This document shows positions 11,131 through 22,784 of a DNA stretch of 64,000 bases, piece after piece. Under the pieces are notes generated by a model. That model was not told the DNA's origin. It saw nothing but the letters and a program-made list of their open reading frames with translations, and ran no database searches. The translations under genes were made by a program, and so were the position numbers. This DNA comes from Ovis canadensis (Eukaryota; Chordata; Mammalia; Artiodactyla; Bovidae), in the NCBI RefSeq assembly GCF_042477335.2, contig NC_091260.1, forward strand, positions 46,705,001 through 46,769,000, in the 5' to 3' direction. Position 1 is the first letter of the stretch. Each line of letters starts with the position of its first letter.

Positions 11131-11455
11131 CTTGTTGTTCTGAATTACACACCCACTGCCTTGACATGTGTGAAACTCCTGGCCCCTCCGAGGAAGGGCT
11201 TGGCCATGTGACTTGCTCCAATGAGTGATCCTCGTACTCCATGTCTAACCAGAGCTGTAAACTCAGTGCCACTGTAGCCGCTGATCCTAAAATGGAAGAG
11301 ATCCCTCACCTGCAATCTAAGGCAGAACCACCCCAGCCAACCTGTGGACTCAGGAGTGATGGATATGGATGTTTGTTGTTGCATGCCCTGACATTTCCGG
11401 GTTGTTATTTCACCCAAGATTATTGTACCTGAAATAGGACTAAAACATTTGGCCA
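11131..11455 (+). repeat. MaLR/MLT1-like LTR fragment
   Basis: GGCTTGGCCATGTGACTTGC followed by a segment on donor-like GGACTCAGGAGTGATGGATA and a degraded 3' part recalls the MLT1 family. It begins with the same CATGTGACTTGC motif as the fragment at 9600. The assignment is tentative. Confidence 0.4.
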
Positions 11456-12050
11456 TAATTTTTTTTTTTAATTAAAGCACAAAACAATCTGGTAGCTAAG
11501 TTTGGCTCACAGGCCCACAGGTTTCAACCTTCCTTACTGGTGGTTTTTTGAAGGGCATTTATAGTGAGTGTATTTCCATTTTAACTCCTTCTCCTCCATC
11601 ACTGCAAATCTAATATTGTTCATATAGAGTTAAAAAAAAGTTTTTTATTTAATAGTAATCTCCCACTTTAAGTCAACTCTCTACTCTTTAAAAACAGAAA
11701 CTTCTTGTCGAGTCAGATTATGGAGAGGTCAATCTCTAAAGGATGCTGAGTCATCACTAGAATAAACAAACATGTTTCCATGCACCGTTCCACACATAAA
11801 CCCTACTAAAGTAGCATCTATGGAGGGAAATTTGAAAACATCTCTCCCACCACTGCTTTACCTCTTTTGAGGTAATTGGCCCAGATGGGAAATAGAAAGA
11901 ACCCTGAGCTCACCTCTTCTAATGAGCACACCAAAATCACAGCGATCTGCAGAACAGACATCTATTAAAATAAAAGACCAGAACCTGCCAGAAAAGCTCT
12001 ACAACTAAAGACATAAAGAGGAACCACAGCAAGACAGGTTGGAGGGGTGG
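11456..12050. other. Unassigned intergenic DNA
   Basis: T-run at about 11459 and otherwise unique sequence. No feature was recognised. Confidence 0.4.
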
Positions 12051-12880
12051 ACTCACAATATAATTAAGTCCCTGCACCCCCAGGTGGGAGACCCCCAAAC
12101 TGGAGAATAATTATACTGCAGAGGATCTCCCACAAGAGGGAGAGATCTGAGCCCCACATCCAGATCCCCAGCCTGGGTGTCTGGTATCAGGAGGAGGCAC
12201 CCTCAGAGCATTTGGCTTTGAAGGCCAGCGGGGCTTAATTTCAGGTGTCTGAGGGTTGAGGGAAATAAAGGCTTTACTCTTAAAGGGCGCACACAAAATC
12301 TCACAGGCTCTGGGACCCAGGGTGAAAGCAGCAACTTGATAGGAACATGGGCAGGCCTTCTTGCTAGTCTGGAGAGTCCCTGGAGAGGTAGGGGTTGTGG
12401 TGGGGGGAGGGTGCTGCAGCTCTCCCTGGGGACACAGACACTCGTGGCAGATGTATTTGGGAGACACTAGTGTGCCAGGGAGCCATCATGCAAACCTCTG
12501 TCGGGGTCATTAGTGACAAGACCTGGCCCCGCCTAACAGCCAGTAGGGCCGGTGCTGGGACATTTCAGGCCAAGAAACTTATTGGTTGTGTTGGCTGTGT
12601 CCCTACCCAACAGCAGAGAAACTGCTCGCAGACTTCCTGAGCCCACAGCTGCTTCTAGACACACCTCTACCCATGGCCCTGCCCACCAGAGGCTCACCAC
12701 CCAATTCCATCAGCCAGTGGGCAGGCACCAGCCCCCTCCAGGAAGCCTGTGCTAACCTCTAGACAAGCCTCATTCACAACGGGGCAGATACCAGGTGCAA
12801 GAAAATCACAGTCCCGCTGCCTGTGCATCCAACCCACCCACCACAGGCCAGATTTGTCCAGACCAGCCTTGCCCACATTT
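12051..12880 (+). repeat. GC-richer repeat-like segment related in part to BovB 5' region
   Basis: Composition shifts to GC-rich. The part around 12285-12335 (GGGCGCACACAAAATCTCAC, then TGGGACCCAGGGTGAAAGCA) aligns by eye with 15276-15325 inside the BovB 5' region. The rest (AGCCCACAGCTGCTTC, GCCCTGCCCACCAGAGGCTC) has the look of a retroelement leader or LTR. I cannot name the family. It could be a diverged BovB 5' end or an ERV LTR. Several open frames here are by-products of the GC content. Confidence 0.45.
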
Positions 12881-12891
12881 CGACAAGCTTT

Positions 12892-13060
12892 TTTTTTTTT
12901 TTAATTGGAAGATAATTGCCTTACAACGTTGTGTTGGTTTCTTCCCTACAACAAAATTAATCAGCCATAAGTACACATATATTCCTTCCCTCTTGAGCTT
13001 CCCTTCTACACCCCACCCCCACCCCACCCCTCTAGGTCATTTCAGAGCACCAGGCTGAGT
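12892..13060 (-). mobile_element. Short L1 3'-end fragment, antisense
   Basis: A T-run is followed by TTGGAAGATAATTGCCTTAC and CCACCCCACCCCTCTAGGTC, the reverse complement of the L1 3' end. A near-duplicate target GACAAGCTTTTT / GACAAGTTTTTA is at about 12882 and 13063. The insert is only about 170 bp, so it is a heavily 5'-truncated copy. Confidence 0.82.
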
Positions 13061-13080
13061 TTGACAAGTTTTTAAACATT

Positions 13081-13392
13081 GATTCTGCTCTGGTCAGTGT
13101 ATGTGAATTTATAAGTAAATCTGTCTCTTTAACAACAAGCAATCTAACTTCTTTAACAAAGACTGCTTTTCCCCCTTACTTCCATGAGTAAACATTGAAG
13201 ACAGATATTTAAAGAAATAAAATTAAAGCAAGACCATAATTTTAGGCTGCCTGAAATGGCCAGAGGATTTAATCTAGTCTTTTGCTTGTTTACCACAGGG
13301 CTGATATTTGTAAACTTCATTTTAAAATGAGAGTGGGTGAGTTTCACTAATTATATGCAGGCAGATGAGTTGTATTTATTCATTAAGTGGCT
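13081..13392. other. Unassigned intergenic DNA
   Basis: No gene or repeat was recognised. Confidence 0.35.
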
Positions 13393-13404
13393 ATTTATTG
13401 AAGG

Positions 13405-14182
13405 GTTCCTCTTCACTTCCTGCCATTAGAGTGGCAGAAACTAAACTAAAGAGCCTCTTGATGAGGGTGAAAGAGGATAGTGAAAAAGGTGGTTTGAAAC
13501 TCACCATTGAAAAAAACAAATCATGGCATCTGATCGCATCACTCCATGGTAAATGGAAGGGGAAAAAGTGGAAACAGTGACAGGCTTTCTTTTCTTGGGC
13601 TCCAAAATCACTGCAGAAGGTTACTGCAGCCATGAAAATAAAAGAGGCTTGCTCCTCAGAAGGAAAGCTATGATAAAACTAGACAGCATACTAAAAAGCA
13701 GAGATACCATTTTGCTGACAAAGGTCCATATAATCGAAGCTATGGTTTTCCAGTCATCATGTACAGATGTGAGTTGGACCATAAAGAAGGCTGAGCTCTG
13801 TAGAAATGATGCTTTTGAAATGTGGTGCTGGAAAAGATTCTTGAGAGTCCCTTGGATGGCAAGGAGATCAAGTCAGTCAATCCTAAAGGAAATCAACCCT
13901 GAATACTCATTGGAAGGACTGATGCTGAAACTGAAGCTCAAATACTTTAGCCACCTGATGCAAAGAGCTGACTCATTGGAAAAGACCCTGATGCTGAGAA
14001 AGACTGAAGATAAAAGGAGAAGGGGAGGTAGAGGATGACATGGCTAGATAGCATCACTGACTCAATAGACATGAATTTGAGCAAACTCCAGGAGATAGTG
14101 GAGGACAGAGGGCCTGGTGTGCTGCAGTCCATGGGGTCACAAAGAGCTGGACATGACTCAGCAACTGAACAGCAACAACAAC
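13405..14182 (+). mobile_element. BovB LINE 3' end with fold-back at its 5' edge
   Basis: From about 13432 this is sense BovB (GAGCCTCTTGATGAGGGTGA to the GCAACTGAACAGCAACAACA tail). The first 21 bases (13405-13425) are instead the reverse complement of BovB sequence from the same zone. The imperfect target duplication ATTTATTGAAGG / ATTTGTTGAAGG (13393-13404 and 14183-14194) brackets both parts, so they entered together. The coding frame is disrupted. Confidence 0.88.
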
Positions 14183-14317
14183 ATTTGTTGAAGGACAACC
14201 ATGGCAAGATACTTTGCTCAGCACAGAGGATACGAATGGATCCTGAAGCACACATGATCCTTGTCTTCATGGAGATGAGACAGATATGAATCACATCATC
14301 ACACAAGCATGATGACA

Positions 14318-14570
14318 TTGGGAGATTGGGATTGATGCACATATACTATTGATGCCATGTATAAATTAATTGTATAGCACAGGGAACCCAACTTAATGCA
14401 CTGTGGTGATCTGAATGGGAAGGAAGTCCAAAAGAGAGGGGATATATGTATATGTATGGAGGATTCATTTTGCTGTATAGTAATAATAGAAGCTGAAAAA
14501 TACTGTAAAGCAACTATACTCCAATAAAAATTGGTTTAAAATAAAACAATTCTAAAAAAAGAAAAGAAAT
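14318..14570 (+). mobile_element. L1 3' UTR fragment
   Basis: Sense L1 3' end with AATGGGAAGGAAGTCCAAAA and the tail AAAGCAACTATACTCCAATA, then an A-rich stretch. The target duplication ATGATGACA is at 14309-14317 and 14571-14579. Confidence 0.85.
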
Positions 14571-14656
14571 ATGATGACAAATGGATGTAAGTGCAACTAA
14601 AGTTGATACAGAACTCAGGGCAGTGTGTAGGCAAAGGGAATATGAAGATAAGCCCT

Positions 14657-16947
14657 CAGATCAGTTCAGTTCAGTCACTCAGTTGTGTCTGATTCTTTGT
14701 GACCCAATGGACTGCAGCATGCCAGGGTTCCCTGTCTATCATCAACTCCCAGAGCTCACTCAAACTCATGTCCATAGAGTCGGTGATATCATCCAACCAT
14801 CTCATCCTCTGTCATCCCCTTCTCCTCCTGCCTTCAATCTTTCCCAGCATCAGGGTCTTTTCAAAACAGTCAGTTCTTTGCATCAGGTGGCCAAAGTATC
14901 GGAGTTTCAGCTTCAGCAGCAGTTCTTCCAATGAACATTTAGGACTGATTTACTTTAGGATTGACTGGTTGGACCTCTTTTCAGTCCATGGGACTCTCAA
15001 GAGTCTTTTCCAACACTACAGTTCAAAAGCACTAATTCTTTGGTGCTCAGTTTTCCTCACAGTCCAACTCTCACATCCATACATGTGAATGTGAAGTCGC
15101 TCAGTCGTGTCCAACTCTTTGCGACCCCATGGACTGTAGTCTACCAGGCTCCTTAGTCCGTGGAATTTTCCAGGCAAGAGTACTAGAGTGGGTTGCCATT
15201 TCCTTCTCCACATGACTCCTGGAAAAACCATAGCTTTGACTAGAAGGGCATTGTACAGGAGGCAGTGATGTTGGAGGGCACAAACAAAATCTTGTGTGCA
15301 CCGGGACCCAGAAGAAAGAAGCAGTGACCCCACAAGAGACTGACCCAGACTTGCTTGTGAGTGTCCAGGAGTCTCTGGCAGAAGCATAGGTCAGCAGTGG
15401 CTGCTGCAGGGTCGGTGGTACTGAGTGCAGCGCTGTGTGCATGGGACCTTTTGAAGGAGGTCACCATTATCTTCATTACCTCCACCATAGTTTGGCCTCA
15501 GGTCAAACAACAGAGAAGGAACACAGCCCCTCCCATCAATAGAAAATTGGATTAAAGATTTACTGAGCATGGCCCTGCCCATCAGAAAAAGACCCAGTTT
15601 CCCCTTCAGTCAGTTTCTCCCATCAGGAAGCTTCCATAAACCTCTTATCCTTATCCATCAGAGGACAGACAGAATGAAAACCACAATCACAAAACGCTAA
15701 TCAAACTGATCACATGGACCACAGCCTTGTCTAACTCAATGAAACTATGGGCGAGGCTATGTAGGGCCACCCAAGTCAGACGGGTCATGGTGGAGAGTTC
15801 TGATAAAACGTGGTCCACTGGAGAAGGGAATGGCATGCCACTTCAGTATTCTTGCCTTGAGAACCCTATGAACAGTATGAAAACACAAAAAAGATAGGAC
15901 ACTGAAAGATGAACTCCCCAGGTCAGTGGGTGCCAAATATGCTACTGGAGAAAAGTGGAGAAATAAACTCCAGAAAGAATGAAGAGATGGAACCAAAGCA
16001 AAAACAACATCCAGTTGTGGATGTGACTGGTGATGGAAGTAAAGTCCAATGCTGTAAAGAACAATATTGCATAGGAACCTGGAATGTTAGGTCCGTGAAT
16101 CAAGGCAAATTGGAAGTGGTCAAACAGGAGATGACAACAGTGAACATTGACATTTTAGAAACTGGTGAACTAAAATGGACTGGAATGGGTGAATTTAACT
16201 CAGATGGCTATTATATCTACTACTGCAGACAAGAATCCTTTAGAAGAAATGGAGTAGCCATGATAGTCAACAAAAGAGTCCGAAATGCAGTACTTGGATG
16301 CAATCTCAAAAACGACAGAATGATCTCTGTTCGTTTCTAAGGCAAACCATTCAATTCACGGTAATCCAAGTCTATGCCCGGACCAGTAACACTGAAGAAG
16401 CTGAAGTTGAACAGTTCTGTGAAGACTTACAAGACCTTTTAGGATTAACACCCCCAAAAGATGTCTTTTTCATTACAGGGGACTGGAATGCAAAAGTAGG
16501 AAGTCTAGAAACACATGGGGTAACAGGCAAATTTAGTCTTGGAGTGTAGAATGAAGCAGGGCAAAGGCTAACAGAGTTTTGCCAAGAGAATACACTGGTC
16601 ATAGCAAACACCTCCTTCCAACAGCACAAGAGAAGACTCTACACAAGGATATTACCAGATGGTCAATACCGAAATCAGATTGCTTATATTCTTTGCAGCC
16701 AATGGAGAAGCTCTATACAGTCAGCAAAAACAAGACCAGGAGCTGACTGTGGCTCAGATCATGAACTCCTTATTGCAAAATTATGACTTAAATTGAAGAA
16801 AGTAGGGGAAACCACTACACCATTCAGGTACAACCTAAATCAAATCCCTTAGAATTATACAGCGAAAGTGACAAATAGATTCAAGGGATTAGATCTGATA
16901 GACAGAGTGCCTGAAAAGCTACGGATGGAGGTTTGTGACATTGTATG
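14657..16947 (-). mobile_element. BovB LINE with 5' inversion and internal deletion
   Basis: The left part (14657-15237) is the antisense BovB 3' end, from TCAGTTCAGTTCAGTCACTC to the region before KAMVF in the polyprotein. The right part (about 15240-16947) is sense BovB, starting in the 5' leader (GGGCACAAACAAAATCTTGT). It contains an AP-endonuclease domain with GTWNVRSVNQGKLEVVKQEM, NKRVRNAVLGCNL and GDWNAKVGS. It stops soon after KGLDLIDRVP. The target duplication GAAGATAAGCCCT / GAAGATAAGTCCT (14644-14656, 16948-16960) encloses both halves, so this is one insertion with an inverted 5' half and a deleted middle. The endonuclease frame has a stop at 16338 and a frameshift after it, so it is dead. 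A Bov-tA sits inside the 3' half. Confidence 0.88.
15086..15209 (-). mobile_element. Bov-tA SINE nested in BovB
   Basis: Reverse-complement SINE body (GTGAAGTCGCTCAGTCGTGT to TGCCATTTCCTTCTCC). The host BovB sequence is split: it stops at CCATACATG and resumes with CATGACTCCTGGAAAAACCA. The target duplication is about five bases (ACATG). Confidence 0.9.
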
Positions 16948-16960
16948 GAAGATAAGTCCT

Positions 16961-17239
16961 GCTGGCTGCTGCTGCTAAGTCACATCAGTCGTGTCCGACT
17001 CTGCGACCCCATAAACAGCAACCCACCAGGCTCCCCTGTCCCTGGGATTCTCCAGGCAAGAACACTAGAGTGAGTTGCCATTTCCTGATTCAATGCCTGA
17101 AAGTGAAAAGTGAAAAGTGAAAGTGAAGTCACTCAGTCATGTCCGACCCTTCGCAACCCCATGGACTATAGCCTATCAGGCTCCTGTCCATGGGATTTTC
17201 CAGGCAAGAGTACTGGAGTGGGGTGCCATTACCTTCTCC
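16961..17239 (-). mobile_element. Bov-A2 dimeric SINE
   Basis: Two body units in reverse complement: the first begins GCTGCTGCTGCTAAGTCACA, and the second follows a GTGAAAAGTGAAAAGTGAAA linker. The target duplication AAGATAAGTCCT is at 16949-16960 and 17240-17251. The left copy is also the right target duplication of the BovB at 14657-16947, so this SINE landed exactly at the edge of the older insertion. Confidence 0.93.
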
Positions 17240-17251
17240 AAGATAAGTCCT

Positions 17252-18095
17252 AAGAGAACACAAAGAGCTTTTTCTCAACACTCAAACACCAACACTAGCT
17301 CTCCTTGTTTATCTTTTGTTTTGAGGGAAAATCTAAGGAATTTGTGAAGAATATGCCACCCAGAAATGTAGTATATTGGCTTCGTGGCACCACAGTTATG
17401 CCTTTTACGCATGCTCTATTGATAGAACAATTAATTTTTACTCCAGTCTAGTTTTTTATGAAGAAAACTGAGTAGTCAGTATGAATAATAGGAAACAGCT
17501 TTGAGATATGTTTGTCCCAAGCCATATTCTCTGCTTCTCTCATGAAAATCTTCTTGAGCTGCCAAAATGATAATAGACTTCATTAAAAGCATCCCACCAG
17601 TCAGCACTCAGCAGAAATTGAGGAGGAGGATGCTGGGAAATTACCATTGCTGTGCCAAGAGGCTGGGTGTAAATTAAAAGGAGTAGGTTTTTCCTGTCAG
17701 GAGCATCGGGTCCAAAATAAAATAGCATTTCTGGATTACACATTATCCAAGATATTTTACAGAACCGTGGTTTCTGCTTTAGGTTTCCATTCTGCACATG
17801 TTTTTGTCCTATTTTATTGTTTATATCTAATGACTATATTCCTACAAAATCCCACTCAGTCCCCTGCCTCCTTGGCTAGTTGCCCTTTTTTCTACACTGC
17901 TGCCTCCTCGACACCTAGATGCTCCCAAGAGGATGCTCACTCAACTCTCAGCTCTGCTTGTAAGCCCCTAGAAGTGCCCTGATCCTGTGCTACTCCTCAG
18001 TGTTCAGCAAAATAACAAAATTTTTAAACACCCAGAAAGTTGATTTTCCAGCTCACACTGAGCACCTGCTGGCTTTAGTACAGAGCCTATTTGCA
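17252..18095. other. Unassigned intergenic DNA
   Basis: Overlapping 85- and 111-codon open frames near 17540-17982 lie on opposite strands and lack splice-flanked structure. No repeat was recognised. Confidence 0.4.
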
Positions 18096-18412
18096 GGGCA
18101 GGAATAGCAGTGCAGATGTAGAGAGTGGACAGGTAGACACAGTGGGGAGGGTGGGATGAATTGAGGGATTAAGCTTGACATATATACACCACCATGTGCA
18201 AAATAGATAGCTTGTGTGAAGCTTCTCTATCACACAGGGAACTCAGCTGGGTGCTCTGTGATGACCTAGATGGGTGAGATCGTGGCGGGCATGGGAGGGA
18301 AGTCCAAGAGGGAGGGGATATATGTACACATATACCTGATTCACTTCATAGTACAGTAGAAACTAGCACAATGTTGTAAAGCAACTATACTTCAATTAAA
18401 GAAAAAGAAATT
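18096..18412 (+). mobile_element. L1 3' UTR fragment
   Basis: Sense L1 3' end: GTGCAGATGTAGAGAGTGGA, GACACAGTGGGGAGGGTGGG, then AAAGCAACTATACTTCAATT and an A-rich end. Boundaries are approximate because no target duplication was found. Confidence 0.82.
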
Positions 18413-19735
18413 AAGAAAGAGAATTATTCATGAAGTCAGGAGATGTGAACAAGTTGCCATGTCAGTGGAAGCCTTGGTATTCTCAACAGTAAAATGTAGT
18501 TTAAAATAGCTGTCCTTCTTTACCCTGTGGAGTTTCAATGAGATGAAGTTTGTGAAAGCATTTTAAAGATGACAACATACACTACATAAGCCAAAGGCAT
18601 GAGAATCAAGGTATTCCCTGAACACACTGGTTGTGGGATGCTTTAAAGACAATTAAAATTGTGCTGTGTTCATGACTTCACTCCTCCTTTAAATCTCAGA
18701 ATAACCCAATTTATAATACCTGATATTCAAACAGTTGCCATTTTCAGGGGTCTCCAGAAATCCCCTAAAAATACCCAGATGTACCCAGTACTGATAACAG
18801 TTGAAACTTGAGAATAGATGCAGAAAGGGGATCAAATTATTTCATTCTGATCTTGCTATGTGGATGAAATAGCTTAGAGAATGGGATACAACTTGAGTAA
18901 ATTTGGGCTGAATTCAGGTTTAAACTACTTATGTGCTTGAGTAAGACACGAGGAGGATAGACATTAGAATCGGTCCCAAAAGGGAAATGTGAAGGCAAGT
19001 ACTATAGAGAAACTTCCTCTGCTTAACCACTTGACTCAATTCTAGATCAGAAGGACAAGATTTGACTTTGAAACTTAATTATCTTTCTTTCAAAGTCCCT
19101 TTCATTACAACCTCTGTCAACTTTGGTTTCCTCATTTGTGAAATAAGAATAGCAATACCTTGTACTTCTGTTGGAAGACTAGATATTAAAATAATTAAAT
19201 GCACCAAGACATCATATTTAGAATCTAGTATGTCCTCAATAACTTTCTTGTACAATGTTTTGATGTTTTTATGTTTAAGGGTGCAGAAGGAAGAATGGGA
19301 ATAAAGGGAAAAAGTAAAAGTGATATTGAGAACTAGGCTCAGAGAGAGTCACTTTGATAGATATGGAAAGTCATAAATAAATGTACAATCTCTATAAAAC
19401 AGTAGCAAATACATTATGAGTGCCTAAAAGAGCATAGTTTTATTTCAATTGGACAATTAGCAAAAATTCTCACGACCATATAGTCAAGAGAGAAAACTCT
19501 ATAATGGAGACATACAGAAAGAAAAATTTGAAGAATTATTGAGCACAAATCCTCAAATAGCTGGTTCATCATTGTCAATATACATAGAATAATCTCCAGC
19601 CTCAAATTTCAATTCCTGCTTGATTTTCTTTGTTCCATCTGCCCTGTTTCTAGAAAGTGACTCTCCAAATTCTCCCTTTAAGCAGCCCAGAACCCTTCCC
19701 CTTTCCCAAGCCAATCTTGACAGTAGAATATACAC
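18413..19735. other. Unassigned intergenic DNA, about 1.3 kb
   Basis: No repeat family, RNA gene or exon was recognised. Confidence 0.4.
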
Positions 19736-20345
19736 CAGCTTCTTGTTATGACCTCACATGGCAGAAAGAGGGCTAGGGAACTCTCTTGGGGTCTCTTTTA
19801 TAAGGGCACTAATGCCATTCACGAGGGCTCCACCTTTATGACATAATCACCTTCCAGAGGCTCCACTACTTAACTGAAGGTTAGAATTTCAACATGCAAA
19901 TTTTTAAACTTATTTTATTAAAGTACAGTTGATTTACAGTGTTGTGTTAATTTCTGCTATACAGCAAATTGATTCATATATATATATTCTTTTCCATTAT
20001 GGTTCACCACAGGATACTGAATACAGTTCCCTGTGCTATATAGTAAGATCCTTTGTTTATCCATCCTATTTATAATCGTTAACAATTTGCATCTTAATCC
20101 CAAACTCCCAATCCATCCTCCTTTCCCTTGGCAACCACAAGTGTGTTCTCTGTGAGTCTGTTTGTTTCATAAATTAGTTCATCTGTATCATGTTTTAGAT
20201 CCCACATATAAGTGATACCATATGGTATTTGTCTTTCTCTGACTTACTTCACTTAACTTGATAATCTCTAGGTCCATCTTCAACATAAGAATTTTGAGGG
20301 ACCACAAGTAATCAGTCCTCAACACTGACTCTCCTACCCCTCAAG
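19736..20345 (-). repeat. Older repeat-like block split by an L1
   Basis: GACCTCACATGGCAGAAAGA...GAGGGCTCCACCTTTATGAC (before 19888) and TAAGAATTTTGAGGGACCAC (after 20278) read as two halves of one old, widespread mammalian repeat interrupted by the L1. I cannot name its family with confidence, and the strand is uncertain. Confidence 0.45.
19905..20278 (-). mobile_element. L1 3'-end fragment, antisense
   Basis: Reverse complement of an L1 3' UTR and ORF2 end (ATTCTTTTCCATTATGGTTC, CCCTGTGCTATATAGTAAGA, TAAGTGATACCATATGGTAT). The diverged target duplication TTCAACATGCAAATTTT / TTCAACATAAGAATTTT is at 19888-19904 and 20279-20295. It ends in TTTT, as expected for an antisense L1. Confidence 0.85.
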
Positions 20346-22780
20346 GTCTTCTTTGAAGCCAATTATACCCAAATCTCAAGAACTAGGAGTAAATCTTGGG
20401 CACCTGGGTAGCAGTCCTCAAATTTCAGTGCTAGCCCCACTTTCTTCCCCATGAAGCCAAACCTATATGATCCTAAGCGTTTTCCATTAGTTGTGGTTCT
20501 GCTTTGTTCCCCTAGTAGCTATGTTTTGCCTGTTGGGTTGGGGTTGTGGAGGCCTCCAGGCTCCTACTGTGCTCCTCCCTAGGACAGTCCTTGGCCCTCA
20601 CAAACTCACTTCTCCTACCCACTAACAAGGATCTCTCTCCTCATGTCATCTGTAGCTATGATTTATTCTCTATTTGTCTGCCACCTGAAATCCCAGGATC
20701 CAGAAGTCTGCTCATCTTTCCGAATCAGTGTGAGCATATTTTCTTACATCTCTAAGAATGTTTATCCTTCATCTCAATAAACATGTCTCTGGTGCCTTAA
20801 TATTCTCTCCCTACTGGCTGGCCAGTGTTATCAGTTTCTAATTATTCCTATGGGTGAGATCATCCAATTTATGGGCTCTAAAATATTTTTGAAATGTTTA
20901 TTTTTAATGTATTTATTCAACAAATATTTTCTGAGAACTTTCCTAGCACTATTCTAGGAACTACAAACAGATAAATGAATAAACAAGTAAATTTCCCTGC
21001 CCTCACTTAAGGTCGATATATTTAATTTTTAAATTTTCTAACATCTAGGAGGTATATTCAGTAAGTTAGGAGACAAAATGATCAAAGTAAATTTTATGAC
21101 AAATCAAAATAAATAAAACTATATTTAGAAAAGTAATATATTTGGTGATAGGCTTTTAAAACTCCTTTGTTTAAATATAAGTTGGGAAGATCTGGTATGC
21201 TGGCAGTTCCAGTGAAAAAGGTCTGAGTTCATCACAGCATAGAAGCCCAACAACTACCAACAAACCAAAGCAAAAAAACACTGAAGTAAGAGAAGTTCAG
21301 TGTCTATATCTGAATGAAATATTGGGATCCATTCTAAACAATGAAGAGGGGCTTTTAAACACTAGAAAGTAATCAGAAGGAAATGAGAAAGATGGTAAGA
21401 GACATGGAAATCATGTTATCGGGGGTGGGGAGGAGGGAGAACTATTAAAGAGATCCTTTAGAGATGTTTTCCTGGAAAACAGGAAATCCGCAAGGGATAC
21501 CAAGGTTCTGGAAACCTTTGCAAATATTTGAAGTGCTATCATATGGAAGCGAGAACAGAATTTTCCTACTGCAAAAGACACATCTGAAGCAAATGTAAGC
21601 TTTCAAAACCAAAGAAACTCATCAGCTGGGCTTTCCAATAACTTTGACTAAGTTGCATCAAAGCAATGAAGTCTAGCTGTGTGGAAGCAGTAAAGTCTCT
21701 GTCCCTGGAAGGTTTCCAGCAGAGGTCAAGATGCCACCTGCTAGGAACTGAGGAGGAGGGAAGGAGTTCTGCCGTCAGACATATGTGAGCCTGTATGACC
21801 ATCTAACATCCTCTCCAATTTTAAAGTCCGCTCATCAATACTTGCTACTCTACCATATACCAAACGAAGGAGAGAGAGTCCCAGGCACTAAAAAATACTC
21901 AAAGAAACCTGATGATCATCCTGCAATGGAGAAAGCTATATCGAACAACAGAGCAGTCAGCGCAAAGTGAGGCAAAATGGCCCTTGTGAGGATTTCTAGT
22001 TCAGTCACTTAAATAAAAACTGTCTAAATTTAGATGTGCATATGGTATTCACTTAATAAATTTTAACAGTGACATTTCTTGACAAGCAAGGGAAATATTT
22101 AAGTGCCAACTTCAGAACTGCAAATCTGTCTGAATACTATAATTTATGAATGAGATACTTTGCCAGTTTTTAATGCAAATAAGGTATATACGTACATATA
22201 CAGACACAAACACATAGACACACATACATGCTTTTAGAAGTACTCCTTCTTATGTTGTATGCTTTATTTTTGTAAAGCAAATATTTATAGCTTTAGCTGT
22301 GCTGTGTTACTGTTTTCAAGATTATTTTCTCTTCTTTTCCTTAATATCATTTTTTTCTCCAGGTACACCAATGTTTTATAAATTGGGAAAAAGAATTATT
22401 TTGTCATAGCCCACATGTTGTTAAGTAACAGTGGGCAGTAGTAGATTTTGCTTCTTGTTGCCCTTAAAACAATAAGCAATATTGTTTATGTATTTAAAAA
22501 TACATATTTTATCATTCAGATAAGAAAACATAGTTATCATATATATTTGGTTTCTAGCCATTTTTCTGGCTCATGGCTTCCGAAACCTTTGGAATTTCCT
22601 AAGTACTGAGAGTAATAAAGAAGTTTTTGTTATGTCAGTGAGGTGGCTTCCAGAAAGCATCAAAGGATGGAGCAAGTTGCCAGTGGAGCCAACTTAAAAG
22701 GATTGAAACCTTCAGTCTCTGACCTCTGGGGAAGAGAGAGGAGTTGGAGATGGAATTCAGTCACCATTGGTCAACAGTTT
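20346..22780. other. Unassigned intergenic DNA, about 2.4 kb
   Basis: At about 20905-21005, ATTTATTCAACAAATATTTT followed by CTAGGAACTACAAACAGATA and CCCTGCCCTCACTTAAGG looks like an ancient MIR/L2-class fragment. A CA/TA-rich patch lies at 22180-22235. Open frames (for example 21566-21802 minus) have no exon-like borders. Confidence 0.4.
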
Positions 22781-22784
22781 ACTC

